Shown here: positions 49,101-55,982 of the stretch, piece by piece
Layout: every line of letters begins with the position of its first letter
Position numbering within the stretch: position 1 is the first letter of the stretch
Source of the DNA: Phormidesmis priestleyi BC1401
GTDB lineage: Bacteria > Cyanobacteriota > Cyanobacteriia > Leptolyngbyales > Leptolyngbyaceae
Length of the DNA: 64,000 bases
Reading direction: 5' to 3'
Assembly: GCF_001650195.1 (NCBI RefSeq)
Contig: NZ_LXYR01000020.1
Coordinates: 17,231-81,230 of the forward strand
Translations under genes and position numbers: made by a program
Notes under the pieces: generated by a model
The model's database searches: none
What the model was told of the DNA's origin: nothing
Seen by the model: the letters and a program-made list of their open reading frames with translations, nothing else

Positions 49101-51401
49101 AACGGCGACACGAAATATGAGGATAACGAAACCTTTAGCGTGAGCCTGAGCAATGCTCTGATCGGCAGCACGAGTTTAACCACCAATGGCAGCGTCATGG
49201 TCACGATCGCGAATGATGATATACGCCCCACGGTTAGCCTGACTCCTAGCACACTCAGCCAGCCAGAAGGCAACGGTGGCTCTACTCCGTATGTCTTCAC
49301 CGTCGCCCTGTCTGAAGCGAGTAGTGAACCCATTACCGTCACCTACAGCACTAGAGATGATACGGCAACCACACTAGGAAGCGACTACACCGCTATTTCT
49401 GGAAAGCTCACCTTCAATCCTGGTGAGACGAGTCAAAATCTTACGGTTAACGTCACGGGTGACACTCGCTTTGAGAAAGACGAAACCTTTCAACTCAACC
49501 TGACAAGCTCAACGAATGCGACCTTGACCACCGCGATCGGTGCTACAGCCACGATCGTCAATGACGACAAAGATTTAAGCATCATTAGCGATTCGGGCAT
49601 CTTGTGGCGCAATCAGCAGACGGGCGAGACGCTGTTATGGCAACTCAACAGCACCACCTTTGCGGGAAGTAGTCAGTTGCCAACTCAAGCAGCGAGCTGG
49701 CAGATTGCAGCCAAAGGAGACTTTAACGGGGACGGCAGCCTAGACATTCTCTGGCGCGACACCGCGACCGGAGAAATCGACCTTTGGCTGATGAACGGGA
49801 CGGATCTTGGCTCGATCGTCACGGCACCTAATCTGCCTAAAGTGCCAAACTTATCCTGGAAGGTGGAAGGCGTTGCAGACTTTACGGGCGATGGCAAACT
49901 TGATCTGCTGTGGCGCAACTACCAAACCGGAGAAATTGCTACCTGGAATCTGAACGGCACTACTCTAGTAGACACTTCTTACTTATTGTCTGTGCCTGAC
50001 CTGAGCTGGCAAATCAAAGGCATTGGCGACTTTAACGGCGATCGTAAAGTTGATTTACTCTGGCGCAATGACCAGACAGGTGAGAATGCATTCTGGCTGC
50101 TCAATGGAGCAAAATTTGCCAGCGCTGTTTATCTCCCGACGGTTGCAGATCCACGATGGCAGATTGAAGGCATTGGTGACTTTAATAAAGATGGAAGCCT
50201 CGACCTACTGTGGCGAAACAAAACAACTAACGAGATTGGAACCTGGGAACTCAATCGCACGACCTATGTTAAAAGTTCGCTCTTCTCCAATAGCTTAGAT
50301 TCCACGTGGCAAGTTCAAAAGATTGGTGATTTCAACCAGGATGGCAATCTCGATATCCTCTGGCGTAACACTCAGTCAGGTGAGAATAAGCTCTGGTACT
50401 TGAACGGCACGACCTATGCTACAAGTCTGACCCTGCCGTCTCGATCGGATCGCAACTGGGTCATTTCTGACATCGGTGACTTTAGCCGCGACGGTAGCCT
50501 CGATCTGCTGTGGCACAACGCTCGATCGGGCGAAACCGACATCTGGAAGCTGAATAGCAACCCTTACAGCGGAGAGACTTTCCTACCTAAAGTTCCCGAC
50601 TTGGGGTGGCAGGTTCAAGCAACGGGTGACTTTAATCGAGATGGCGCTGTAGATATTCTCTGGCGCAATTATCGAGATGGAACCGTTGGTTTTTGGCAGA
50701 TGAATGGTGCCAAGCTCACTGCGAGTGTTCTCTTACCGTCTGTTACAGACTCTGCGTGGAAGATTGAAGGCGTTGCCGACTTCGATCGCGATGGGTTCTT
50801 AGACCTCTTTTGGTATAACGACAACACGGGGCAAACCGCCATCTGGACGCTCAATGGCATGAGCCTTAAACAAGGTATCTTTCTACCCACTCCAGGTCGT
50901 AATTGGCAGGTGCAAGCAATCAAAGATTTTGACCAAGATGGCAATGTAGACATCTTGTGGCGGAGCCAAGCCGGACAGGTTGCATTCTGGAAGATGAAGG
51001 GTACTAGCGTTGAGTCAGGCATTAATCTGCTCAGTGTTCCAGACTCAAATTGGCAAATTCAAGGGGTTGGAGATTTTAACGGCGATGGCAAACCAGATAT
51101 CTTCTGGCGCAACTACAGCACGGGCGAGAACGCTATTTGGCAACTCAACGGCATGAAGTTTGAGAAGGCTCTCTATCTAACTCCAGTCACTGACCTGGGT
51201 TGGCACGTCGAAGGCTTGCGAGACTATAACGGGGATGGAACGTTAGATTTGCTCTGGCGCAATTATCGCACCGGAGAGAACGCCATCTGGTTTATGAAGG
51301 ACGCAACCACGATCGGGCAGGGAATCTACTTACCTCGACTGGTTGACCCCAATTGGACGATCGAAGGATTGGATAACTTTAAAGGCAGTTCGGTCGAGTG
51401 A
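40182..51401 (+). CDS. Giant multidomain surface-type protein: DUF4347, WD40-like, beta-helix, Calx-beta and FG-GAP/VCBS-like arrays
   Basis: 3739 residues, one uninterrupted frame. Order: DUF4347 (about 45-210; HIVSHGEAGG with His100, LLYGCNVAQG with Cys143); WD40-like/PD40 repeats (about 215-1215, repeated VISGDGKYVAFTS and NAKQDVFV motifs); one Calx-beta-like unit; a right-handed beta-helix (about 1355-1545, starting NDSGEGSLRQAI); 13 Calx-beta domains (about 1625-3128), each opening with PT(I/L)xI...EG and closing with GTIxNDD; and 11 FG-GAP/VCBS-like units (about 3130-3735) built on DFNGDGSLDILWR with DxDGxxD calcium loops. There is no classical signal peptide, membrane anchor or RTX repeat. 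Probably a secreted or surface calcium-binding adhesin-like protein. ATG 40182; earlier frames close just upstream. Confidence 0.93.
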   Translation: MEFTGSSAWNRNSLSPDAAPAAAAVSNSLAAPISTLALRTRAATSLLFIEANVTDYQSLVAGVKAGTEVHVLDPIADAVTQITQTLVGRTGISSLHIVSHGEAGGLQLGSTELDGQNLDRYATQLGSWSQALTPDADILLYGCNVAQGAQGLDFVQRLGQMTGADIAASNDWTGDRAAGGNWTLEVHTGEIAAGLAFQASTLANYHHLLPVDLLSPIDPALVSGSDSTGGSLGTGSVSNDGRYIVFTSNSGSLDATDKNGKSDVFWLDRQTQTLKLVSHNLGKTGSSNGASSSAVISGDGLSVAFVSDGTDLALGDQDSQKDVFLWKWDSATSTDTLSLVSGTNNSAISDGDSYNPIISDNGQYVSFLSDAANLTSLSDSNGQPDVFQWDGSASMNAVTLVSRNRSKNGSGIKGVSTSFSMSRDGNFVAFSSNANNLVAFTIDLNGSTEDVFRWGRVGNTMTLISRSLSPSTTGADGESINPVISNDGSRIAFVSAAKNLDALDSDNAKDIFLWDNASATANKIRLISVNSAGTNSGSKSANPFAESGSLNPVISGDGKYVAFTSYSTDLMAAADANNKQDVFVRDVDASTNFLVSGNSAGVFGNDVSSDPSISGDGKRISFASSASNLVTGDTNGKRDVFVHDLTGSTTSLISRSATAIGDNDSPADDPTNPSVYASAISADGKFVAFTSLASNLVDRDGNSAADVFIAQLPTVVNLASSISLVSRQGSDPSLTPKTGSEDSTLTGNSVSADGRYVVYTSKAPELAPNDVNSAQDVFVRDNQTNTVTLISRTSAGSSGNGNSYSPVISRDGQFVVFVSDASNLVAGDTNGASDLFLWERSQPNTLTLISKINSGTTSGNQASLNPIISGNGQYVAFTSLATNLVSGDSNAKQDVFVWERSTKTTTLVSHANGSTNSSNGTSENASISDDGQMITFTSDGTNLIATPTAAQKQVFFWDRKATPLSLIGQDSAGAIANAESDNAVISGDGRYVAFTSSASNLFGNDTNAAQDVFIRDLVKNTTTAVSVDSAGAYGTVTGGAPGSGAFASSPVISSYGGKVYVAFTSTFNTLVATDTNSAQDVFVREIDINDSTKSRTILVSVNNNGTDSGTGTGTGGSFGGTGSFSPLLSRDGRFLAFVSYSNNLVASDTNGAQDIFVRDLLLNNTTLISKNSAGTDSGKGTSDVPVISSSGSYIAFVSNAGDLVGGDFNGKFDVFGSKLLPLVSLTTIAATASEATPSSDPAIYQIKRNTKTGELTVKLAIDPTSTAAATDYDLSVDPAFATIVSFSATEIVLKFLSGTDTIDLKMTPRDDIQAEADETLKLFITADAANSGYAINTSDNTATTTILANDTAVINTNDSGEGSLRQAIINANAFAGANTISFAIVGTGVQTIALQSALPILSDGVTIDGTTQTGFTDTPLIVLDGTAAGATANGLQISAGSSTIKGLAIKNFAQDGILIDTQGGNTIQQNDLSTNKGSGVAIVGTVTGNRIQGNTFTGNTGLGIDLGNDGATANDAGDLDVGANNLQNFPVLKIAEPIGTGAAIGGTLNSAPSVQFRVEFFSSDATGTAQGKTFLGFTNVTTDASGTGTFSFTAAGVALGELITATATDASGNTSELSTAKAVVVPTVSLDATPVKLPEGTATSTAIPFVITLSQPSTQDVVVTYSTADGTATIADSDYTPAAAASITFAPGQTTQTINIDTIADNQYEPDETFTVTLNGATNAALTAAVSATGTIQNDDQKPTITIANASQNELDSGSAPIIFTASLSNLSTETVTVDYATADGKATVADSDYANASGSLTFLPGQLTQTFEVLVNGDTKFEPDEPFQVILANPINGTIVSATNIATGTILNDDPGPTLSITTPAAQLEGTSGTNTPYLFVVNLSQSSSQEVTVNYATIDDTATIADNDYTAASGTLTFAPNTTSQTVTVFSQGDKKFEVDEQFFVKLTSSNNANLSAAVQATGIITSDDTTPPTLEIANTEAPEGNNGTTAYNFVVSLSDASYQTITVDYTTQDKDATIADQDYQTASGTLTFAPNETRKTITALGNGDNKYEGTETFLMNLRNSSNATISSASSTGTITNDDSLPLISINDVSNPEGDTSTTKNNLFTVSLSNPTDQTVTVDFATADGTVANSSATTADNDYLSTSGTITFNPGEITKTIAVATNGDANLEKDEEFSVNLSNAKEAGILKGQGKGTIVNDDTAPTLKIDSVSQKEGDQNTTELIFTVSLSATSNDPITVEYLTQDDTATIADLDYQTKTGTLTFAPNTLTQTFAVLANGDTKLEGDETFKVKLQNPSAGALISVAEGIGTIRNDDLQPTIGIDQKISITEGTSGTLTVSLSNPSTQTVTVKYDSADGKATIVDNDYTQASGTLTFNPGELNKTITVSTIADTKFEGDEDFTVRLSQAGNADVSSVSGQGTVTIVDDDSRPTISIDNLSQNEGNSGTTPYVFTASLSNASIETITVNYATSDGSATLANSDYASASGTLTFNPGDLSQKITVLANGDTDFEPDETFNVTLGTATNATTSAAAGVGKGTLLNDDNAPRPTIRIDSGVTQNEGNTGATTAYEFNVMLSTSSLETVTIGYTTKDNSATTLDNDYTAKSGILTFAPGTLSQKITVLATGDDTLEPDESFFVDLQNPSSNADLSSADGRGTATLSNDDRRPTLNIDSPTVREGANGDITPIEFGVTLSNPTSNAVTVDYKTIDGSATIADSDFIQTAGKLTFNPGELKKTITVSAKGDNKFEPDETFTIQLENPNNADITGVGRGTGTLLNDDFTPILSLESANVSQIENATSPALFVVKLSNPTDQTVTVNYDTSDGTATIADNDYIRATGTLTFAPNETQKTIAVSPIDDTKYEGNETFSLNLRNASNATMPTGILTGTGTIIENDPVPTISLSTATVNQLEGRSGTTPYVFTATLSNASSQAITVDYGTANGTATLADNDYQQAAGKLTFAPTETSKTFTVFANGDTKYEDNETFSVSLSNALIGSTSLTTNGSVMVTIANDDIRPTVSLTPSTLSQPEGNGGSTPYVFTVALSEASSEPITVTYSTRDDTATTLGSDYTAISGKLTFNPGETSQNLTVNVTGDTRFEKDETFQLNLTSSTNATLTTAIGATATIVNDDKDLSIISDSGILWRNQQTGETLLWQLNSTTFAGSSQLPTQAASWQIAAKGDFNGDGSLDILWRDTATGEIDLWLMNGTDLGSIVTAPNLPKVPNLSWKVEGVADFTGDGKLDLLWRNYQTGEIATWNLNGTTLVDTSYLLSVPDLSWQIKGIGDFNGDRKVDLLWRNDQTGENAFWLLNGAKFASAVYLPTVADPRWQIEGIGDFNKDGSLDLLWRNKTTNEIGTWELNRTTYVKSSLFSNSLDSTWQVQKIGDFNQDGNLDILWRNTQSGENKLWYLNGTTYATSLTLPSRSDRNWVISDIGDFSRDGSLDLLWHNARSGETDIWKLNSNPYSGETFLPKVPDLGWQVQATGDFNRDGAVDILWRNYRDGTVGFWQMNGAKLTASVLLPSVTDSAWKIEGVADFDRDGFLDLFWYNDNTGQTAIWTLNGMSLKQGIFLPTPGRNWQVQAIKDFDQDGNVDILWRSQAGQVAFWKMKGTSVESGINLLSVPDSNWQIQGVGDFNGDGKPDIFWRNYSTGENAIWQLNGMKFEKALYLTPVTDLGWHVEGLRDYNGDGTLDLLWRNYRTGENAIWFMKDATTIGQGIYLPRLVDPNWTIEGLDNFKGSSVE

Positions 51402-51533
51402 GGGCTTCTCAAGTTTGTTCTAGAAATTGCCCCGATTTGAAAGCCATGCTCTAGGATCGAAAAGACGTGGGAGACTTTAAGCCTGAAGTCTCTCTGTCTG
51501 CCACTCGTTTAACCGTTCGCACCTGAGTCAGTC

Positions 51534-51980
51534 GTGAATTTTCCCAATCAGAAAAATAAAAATCGGCTCGACGATCGAAGCTCAGGGCAACGCTCTCTGA
51601 TGTCTCACCCGTTAAAACCTGGACAGGTCTTTTTTAGTCCGGGTGCTCATTTTAGCTATCGGGTAATCGGGGCTTGCTGTCGATTGTTCGATCGAGACAC
51701 TCTTCCTTATCCCTGCTGTCGCATCGAGTGGCACAGCAAAGAACCCAGTTGGCGACGCATCGGCAAGCGCTTGATTGTAGATTTGGCGACGAAAAACAGC
51801 CCGTCTTATAGTGTCGAAATTATTGGACAAGCGATGCAAGAACCGCTGGTGATGACGCTCTATTCAGTCAAACTGCCGCAGCCGCTTAAAGAATGGTGGG
51901 TTTCTAGCAAGCCGTCTACTTCAGAGATCGCAGATTCGACCTGGCTCGGCTCGGCTGAAGAAATCAAAATCGAGGGATAA
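51534..51980 (+). CDS. Hypothetical protein, unrecognised
   Basis: 148 residues from GTG 51534 or 126 from ATG 51600 (MSHPLKPGQVFFSPGAHFSYRVIG). The core looks beta-rich, with Cys pairs in GACCRLF and YPCCRIEW and a basic KEPSWRRIGKRL segment. No membrane segment and no family is recognised. Its 3' end overlaps the convergent MMADHC-like gene by 121 bases; the reading frame is clean and CGATCG-rich like real genes here, so both may be expressed. Confidence 0.55.
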   Translation: MNFPNQKNKNRLDDRSSGQRSLMSHPLKPGQVFFSPGAHFSYRVIGACCRLFDRDTLPYPCCRIEWHSKEPSWRRIGKRLIVDLATKNSPSYSVEIIGQAMQEPLVMTLYSVKLPQPLKEWWVSSKPSTSEIADSTWLGSAEEIKIEG

Positions 51981-52366
51981 ACGGCACTTCCCCAATGGGG
52001 ATGTAAGATGCTGCAACAGTCGCCAAAGTGGGTCGTAGAGTAGCCCAGGGTTGACCGCACAACGGCTACGTCATCCAACCGCAGCGTTCCCGCCTGAGAT
52101 AAGAGGGGATGACCCGTCCGGGGATCAAACAAGTCTGCCAAGTATCCGGCTCGGCGTAAAATGTGGACGATCGCCAGCCCAAATTTTAAGAACCGCTGCC
52201 GAAGCTGTTGTTTTTGAGCATCGGTTTCAGGCGTAAATTGGATTAATTCTACTGGGCAGGGCTGCAAGACGACTAGCACCGATCGCACAGGCAATGACCA
52301 ATCAGGCAACAGTCGAGGCAGGTTTTTGCAAATAAATGGGTTTGGCGCGTGAACGGAGTATTGCAT
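51860..52366 (-). CDS. MMADHC-like (methylmalonic aciduria and homocystinuria type D family) protein
   Basis: The roughly 168-residue protein resembles the C-terminal domain of human MMADHC, a cobalamin-trafficking factor. Clear family features are LADLFDPRTGHPLL, LDDVAVVRSTLGYSTTHFGDCCSILHPHWGSAVYPSILISS; the DCC motif corresponds to the vertebrate cobalt-ligand region. Homologues occur in cyanobacteria under the same family name. ATG 52366 (MQYSVHAPNPF) is chosen; a GTG at 52393 would abut the ABC gene. It lies at the 3' side of the ABC-DedA cluster on the same strand and overlaps the convergent ORF at 51534-51980. Confidence 0.82.
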   Translation of the reverse strand: MQYSVHAPNPFICKNLPRLLPDWSLPVRSVLVVLQPCPVELIQFTPETDAQKQQLRQRFLKFGLAIVHILRRAGYLADLFDPRTGHPLLSQAGTLRLDDVAVVRSTLGYSTTHFGDCCSILHPHWGSAVYPSILISSAEPSQVESAISEVDGLLETHHSLSGCGSLTE

Positions 52367-52392
52367 GGGGAAGCCAGTCGAGAGTGTAGCCA

Positions 52393-54117
52393 CTAGCTAA
52401 ACTGCTGGGCATAGAATCGAGCATAGCGCCCTCCCTCAGCAATGAGTTCAGAATGAGTGCCGGATTCTACGACTCGACCTTTCTCTACGATTAAAATACG
52501 ATCGACGCGCCGCACAGTAGCTAGACGGTGAGCAATGATAAACACGGTGCGCCCCTGCATGATTCGCTCTAGGGCTTCCTGAACAAGCGATTCAGATTCA
52601 GAATCAAGGGCGGATGTGGCTTCGTCGAGAATCAGAATTCGGGGGTTGAGCAACACGGCACGTGCGATCGCCAACCGCTGTCGCTGTCCGCCTGACAAAT
52701 TTACGCCGCGCTCGCCAACCCAGGTATCATAGCCGTCTGAAAGCTGACTGATGAACTGATGCGCGTTGGCAATTTTAGCGGCTTCTTTGACTGCATTTAA
52801 GTCAAAATCAAGTCGACCAAAGGCAATATTTTCAGCGATCGTGCCTGAAAACAACGTCGTTTCTTGCGGCACGATCCCAATTTGTCGCCGCAGACTGCGA
52901 AGTGAGACATCCCGGACATTCGTACCATCCACCCAAATGTCGCCTATTTGGGGATCATAAAATCGGGGAATCAGATTCACCAGAGTGGTCTTTCCGGCTC
53001 CTGATGCCCCGACAAGCGCGATCATTTCTCCGGGCAAAACGAACAGATTCAAGTCTTGCAAAACGGGACGATCGGGCTGATAAGAAAAAGTGACATTACC
53101 GAATTCGACTTTTCCCATCACTGGGGCAAGCATCGGCGCATTGGGCTTCTCGACGATCGTCGGTTGCAGTTGCAGCAGATCAAAAATCCGATCGACCGAT
53201 GCCTCTCCCTGCTTAAACTCGTTATAGCTGCTGGTAATGGTGGCGATCGGCTCAAACAGCAGCGCAACGGCAGTGACATAGCTAATAAATCCGCTTCCGG
53301 TCAACTGCCCTTGAGAAATTTGCCAGCCGCCTAACAGCAACAGTGACAGCATACTCAACGCTTCTAGCGATCCTACTACTGGATACTGAGAGGCTCTGAG
53401 ACGCTCCATTGCATAGCGGGCTTGGCGATTGCGCTCTGCCTCACGACTGAAGCGATCGATGACATATTCTTCTGCCGCAAACGCCTGCACCAAGCGAATG
53501 CCGCTCAACATTTCAATAATCAGCCCTGACAGATCAGACACCTGACTTTGGCTGCGATGAGATAGCTTTCGCAGTCGCTCTCCAAACCAGCCAATAATCA
53601 CCGCCAGCAGCGGCGCGATGATCAGAGTTGCCAGCGTCAGTCGCCAGTTGACCCAAATCATATAACCCAGCACCGCAATCAGGCGCAGCACATTGGGCAC
53701 AAACTCATGAAATAACTTATTGACCACCTCGCCAATGCGATCGACATCCTCAGTCAGCCGATATGCCAGATCTCCGGTTTGCATCGTCTCAAAATAGCTG
53801 AGACTCAGGTGTTGGAGATGAGCATAGGCTTGTTTGCGGAGTTGGAGCGCGATCGACAGCGCCGCTTTTGCCATCAGGGTGTCTTGCCCATATTGCACTA
53901 TCTTTTGCCCAACCCAAACCACCGCCGCAAAGCTGGTTAGCTCGGCGAGCGCGCTCACTTTTCCTGCGCCAATCAACTCTGCCATTCGCCCCGCCAGCCA
54001 CGCCAAAACAGGCCACGTAGCCGTAAACATCAGCGTGCAAACCATTGCCTGAGCAATGAGCTTCCACTGAGGGCGAACATAGGTGGAGAGTTGCCAATAG
54101 TTAGAGCGGTGTTTCAA
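52393..54117 (-). CDS. ABC exporter, fused permease and ATPase (MsbA/MdlB-type)
   Basis: The 574-residue half-transporter has six membrane helices (about 15-310) and an NBD (about 335-570). NBD motifs: Walker A GASGAGKT near 369, Q-loop IVPQETTLFSGTI, signature LSGGQRQRLAIARA, Walker B RILILDEATSALD, switch His in IIAHRL. It would act as a homodimer exporting a lipid or hydrophobic compound. The N-terminal peptidase (C39) found in bacteriocin exporters is absent. Its ATG overlaps the upstream DedA stop by 4 bases, so it is co-translated with the two DedA genes. Confidence 0.93.
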   Translation of the reverse strand: MKHRSNYWQLSTYVRPQWKLIAQAMVCTLMFTATWPVLAWLAGRMAELIGAGKVSALAELTSFAAVVWVGQKIVQYGQDTLMAKAALSIALQLRKQAYAHLQHLSLSYFETMQTGDLAYRLTEDVDRIGEVVNKLFHEFVPNVLRLIAVLGYMIWVNWRLTLATLIIAPLLAVIIGWFGERLRKLSHRSQSQVSDLSGLIIEMLSGIRLVQAFAAEEYVIDRFSREAERNRQARYAMERLRASQYPVVGSLEALSMLSLLLLGGWQISQGQLTGSGFISYVTAVALLFEPIATITSSYNEFKQGEASVDRIFDLLQLQPTIVEKPNAPMLAPVMGKVEFGNVTFSYQPDRPVLQDLNLFVLPGEMIALVGASGAGKTTLVNLIPRFYDPQIGDIWVDGTNVRDVSLRSLRRQIGIVPQETTLFSGTIAENIAFGRLDFDLNAVKEAAKIANAHQFISQLSDGYDTWVGERGVNLSGGQRQRLAIARAVLLNPRILILDEATSALDSESESLVQEALERIMQGRTVFIIAHRLATVRRVDRILIVEKGRVVESGTHSELIAEGGRYARFYAQQFS

Positions 54118-54734
54118 TGGCGGCTGGACTTGCGTTCTTGGTAGATGTGAAAGACAGAAGGCAGAAGCGAAACGACGATAATGATCAGAATAATCGGCAA
54201 TAGATATTTATCGACATCCGGAATCACTGCTCCTAAAGAATAGCCCAACAGCGTCACGCCAAACGTCCAGATCAATCCCCCGATGACGTTGTAAAACAGA
54301 AACGTGCGATAGTTCATTGCTCCAATTCCTGCCACGATCGGCGCAAAGGTGCGAACGAGTGGCACAAATCTCGCCAGCACGATCGCCTTCTTGCCATATT
54401 TCTCATAAAACCCTTGGGCAGAGACTAAATGCTTTTTGTGAAACAGCCAAGAATCTTCTCGTCGAAATAGGCTTCGTCCAAATCGATTCCCCATCATATA
54501 ACCAACGCTATCTCCCAAGACAGCAGCCACAAAGCAGCCCAGCGTCAGATATTGAATGCTGAGAATGTCTTGAGAGGCTAGAAATCCAGCCGTAAACAAT
54601 AGACTGTCTCCCGGCAAGAAAAACCCAATTAGTAATCCAGATTCTGCAAAAATGATCGCCCATATCACGAGATGAGCCGAGATCGGACCAATTTCCTTAA
54701 GCCACTGTCCCAGGTGAGCCGCATCAAAATTCAT
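54114..54734 (-). CDS. DedA-family membrane protein (second copy)
   Basis: The 206-residue VTT/DedA-family protein belongs to a family of undecaprenyl-phosphate and polar-lipid flippases. Typical motifs are FAESGLLIGFFLPGDSLLFTAGFLA, GYMMGNRFGRSLFRR, FYEKYGKKAIVLARFVPLVRTFAPIVAGIGAMNY and LLGYSLGAVIPD. About five membrane segments. It lies 7 bases after the first DedA gene and overlaps the ABC gene by 4 bases. Confidence 0.93.
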   Translation of the reverse strand: MNFDAAHLGQWLKEIGPISAHLVIWAIIFAESGLLIGFFLPGDSLLFTAGFLASQDILSIQYLTLGCFVAAVLGDSVGYMMGNRFGRSLFRREDSWLFHKKHLVSAQGFYEKYGKKAIVLARFVPLVRTFAPIVAGIGAMNYRTFLFYNVIGGLIWTFGVTLLGYSLGAVIPDVDKYLLPIILIIIVVSLLPSVFHIYQERKSSRH

Positions 54735-54741
54735 CGTTTCC

Positions 54742-55350
54742 TCACTCTACGCGCTGTGTTTGCTTCCGTCTCACCACCCAGATCATCAATGCCACGATCA
54801 GACCGACCAAAACAATCTTTGAGACGGGCGCTAGATAGTCATCGACTCGATCGTAGTGCTCTCCTAATAAATATCCGGCATAAGTTAGTATAGTCACCCA
54901 AATCGTGGTGCCGATCGTGGAGTAAACCAAAAAAGGCGCTAATCGCATCTCGCTGATTCCGGCTGGCAAAGAAATTAGCGTTCTAATTCCAGGCACCAGC
55001 CGACCCAGCAACACCGCCTTGTTGCCGTGATGATAAAACCAGCGATTAGCTTTGTCGATGTCTCTACCAGAAATGCCTACCCACTTGCCGAAGCGATCGG
55101 CGAGTGATTTCAGCCGTTCTTCGCCCACCAGTTTGCCTGCATAATACCAGGGCAATGCACCTAACACGGTTCCTAACACGCCTGCCAAAACCGCATACTG
55201 AAAGTTCATTTCGCCCTTTGCAACGGTGAACCCCGCCAATGGCATGATTAACTCTGACGGGATGGGGGGGAAAAGGTTCTCTAAAAACATCAATAAGCCG
55301 ATACCCCAATAGCCCAACCCATTCATGGTGTTGGTAATCCATTCAACCAT
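54742..55350 (-). CDS. DedA-family membrane protein (first copy)
   Basis: 202 residues, divergent paralogue of the next gene: MFLENLFPPIPSELIMPLAGFTVAKG, GRLVPGIRTLISLPAGISEMRLAPFL and AGYLLGEHYDRV. The E-x-x-x-P-x-x-P motif and the R-x-x-P-x-x-R segment are the DedA hallmarks. First gene of a dedA-dedA-ABC operon on the minus strand, downstream of tRNA-Arg. Confidence 0.93.
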   Translation of the reverse strand: MVEWITNTMNGLGYWGIGLLMFLENLFPPIPSELIMPLAGFTVAKGEMNFQYAVLAGVLGTVLGALPWYYAGKLVGEERLKSLADRFGKWVGISGRDIDKANRWFYHHGNKAVLLGRLVPGIRTLISLPAGISEMRLAPFLVYSTIGTTIWVTILTYAGYLLGEHYDRVDDYLAPVSKIVLVGLIVALMIWVVRRKQTQRVE

Positions 55351-55539
55351 TGCCTGATTTCCCTTCGCGAATAAAAGCTCTCTTACCTTTACACAGCGAA
55401 ACGATAAGTTTCCAGGGGCTTCGTTATTAAGTTTCTTAACGGTCTGACGCGATTCTTTCTCTCATTTTAGAGTCAGTGACCTACCCTAAAAGCTTGACGA
55501 CGAATCTTTCTAGGGTTTTGCTGAATAACTTGTTAACAA

Positions 55540-55612
<73 letters not shown>

Positions 55613-55982
55613 CGGCTGCAAATGAAGTTGAGACTTTCATCTTCGCACTGATTAGACATTATACAATTCTAACGAGCCTGCGGGAGTTTCCTGACAGATT
55701 TGTTCTCGTTCATAGCCTGGTAGAATCACAAACTAATGTCTCAATATCACACATGAGCCAGGTTTCCCCCGACTTATGTGTACACTGAAAGCCAGAAAAA
55801 GGGAATTTAAAGGAAGTGTAGTGATCATAAAAATTCCAAGACAAGGTTTTTTTAAAATCCCACCTCTAACAGCTTTTTCGCTTCAGATTCTAGCGGAGAG
55901 CCTGTCTTGAATCAAAGCCTGCGCCCATTCATGTCTCAAACCCGCCGCCCTCTAACCTCGATAGGAGATAACTAGCTGTTTT
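55613..55982. other. Spacer between tRNA-Arg and the following gene
   Basis: 370 bases containing no supported gene or RNA structure. The last part must hold the promoter of the downstream gene; GGAG at 55966 lies 17 bases before its ATG. Confidence 0.4.

Noticed and set aside
40182..51401. Giant gene as a prophage tail or tape-measure protein
   Set aside because: DUF4347, Calx-beta and FG-GAP/VCBS-like modules are typical of cyanobacterial surface proteins and no phage genes surround it.
52393..54117. Secretion partner for the giant DUF4347 protein
   Set aside because: The ABC gene is an MsbA-type exporter without a C39 peptidase, on the other strand and in a DedA operon; no adaptor or TolC-like gene is nearby.
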